14,519 nt of DNA from Prevotellaceae bacterium (GTDB lineage: Bacteria; Bacteroidota; Bacteroidia; Bacteroidales; UBA932): assembly GCA_031275145.1 (NCBI GenBank), contig JAISPE010000277.1:1-14519 (forward strand), in the 5' to 3' direction. How positions within the stretch are numbered: the first letter of the stretch is position 1; each line of letters begins with the position of its first letter. Positions 14,422-14,519 of the stretch are shown here, piece by piece. Under the pieces are notes generated by a model. The model did not search any database. It was not told the DNA's origin and saw nothing but the letters and a program-made list of their open reading frames with translations. The translations under genes and the position numbers were made by a program.

Positions 14422-14519
14422 ATGCTTGATAAAGTTATAAAATATTTTCTTGATAACAGACTTGCTGTTATATTATTACTCATACTGCTTGTTGCGTGGG
14501 GGATTTCGGTGTCGCCGTT
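14422..14519 (+). CDS. cusA: CusA/CzcA-type RND heavy-metal efflux pump, 5' end (partial)
   Basis: The ATG at 14422 opens 32 codons to the window edge, beginning MLDKVIKYFLDNRLAVILLL and continuing ILLVAWGISVSP. This is the typical start of Bacteroidota CusA-type pumps: a short cytoplasmic helix, then the first membrane helix ending in WGI-SP. The complete family member is about 1000 or more residues and exports Cu(I)/Ag(I) from the periplasm or cytoplasm across the envelope with CusB/CusC-type partners. Only the N-terminus is visible, so metal specificity (Cu/Ag rather than Co/Zn/Cd) is inferred. It follows the HYC/CC/PP gene, as in related genomes. Confidence 0.8.
   Translation, partial: MLDKVIKYFLDNRLAVILLLILLVAWGISVSP

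Overview
The window looks like a chromosomal segment of a Bacteroidota (probably Bacteroidales) bacterium. The start regions lack Shine-Dalgarno sequences, and several carry the Bacteroidota-type -7 element TAnnTTTG. The gene families also fit: a large TamB-like protein, a multi-SLBB/Wzz export pair, a HYC/CC/PP small protein ahead of a CusA-type pump, and MqnE. No rRNA, tRNA, CRISPR array or transposase was seen.

Layout. (1) Positions 1-69 appear to be the 3' end of an unidentified + strand gene, followed by about 330 bases without a gene that hold a large palindromic repeat. (2) On the - strand, a 1498-residue TamB-like gene overlaps by four bases (ATGA) with a FecCD/BtuC-type ABC permease gene. 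(3) A 728-base divergent spacer is filled with dispersed repeats. (4) On the + strand come an exported isochorismatase-fold protein whose usual nucleophile Cys reads as Ser, a secreted DUF1080 protein, a six-SLBB polysaccharide export protein and a Wzz-type chain-length protein. A strong terminator follows directly. (5) A 760-base spacer has more repeats and a possible gene remnant. (6) mqnE lies on the - strand (futalosine route to menaquinone). It is divergent from a small HYC/CC/PP protein gene, which is followed by a 35-bp perfect palindrome and the first 32 codons of a CusA-type RND copper/silver efflux pump.

How they work together. TamB and the permease share an mRNA by overlap, although no ATPase or binding protein for the permease is in view. 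DUF1080, SLBB and Wzz probably form one transcript from a promoter at 7582-7612. The SLBB and Wzz proteins would form the outer-membrane and inner-membrane parts of a polysaccharide export machine whose glycosyltransferases are not nearby. The HYC/CC/PP gene and cusA look like the start of a metal-efflux operon. The mqnE and HYC/CC/PP promoters face away from each other, and each has the same 11-base word upstream.

The most notable points are the Cys-to-Ser change, the shared 11-mer in the divergent promoter, the palindrome inside the metal-efflux operon, and a family of dispersed intergenic repeats that generates spurious reading frames. I saw no clear evidence of a wholly new defence or mobile system.
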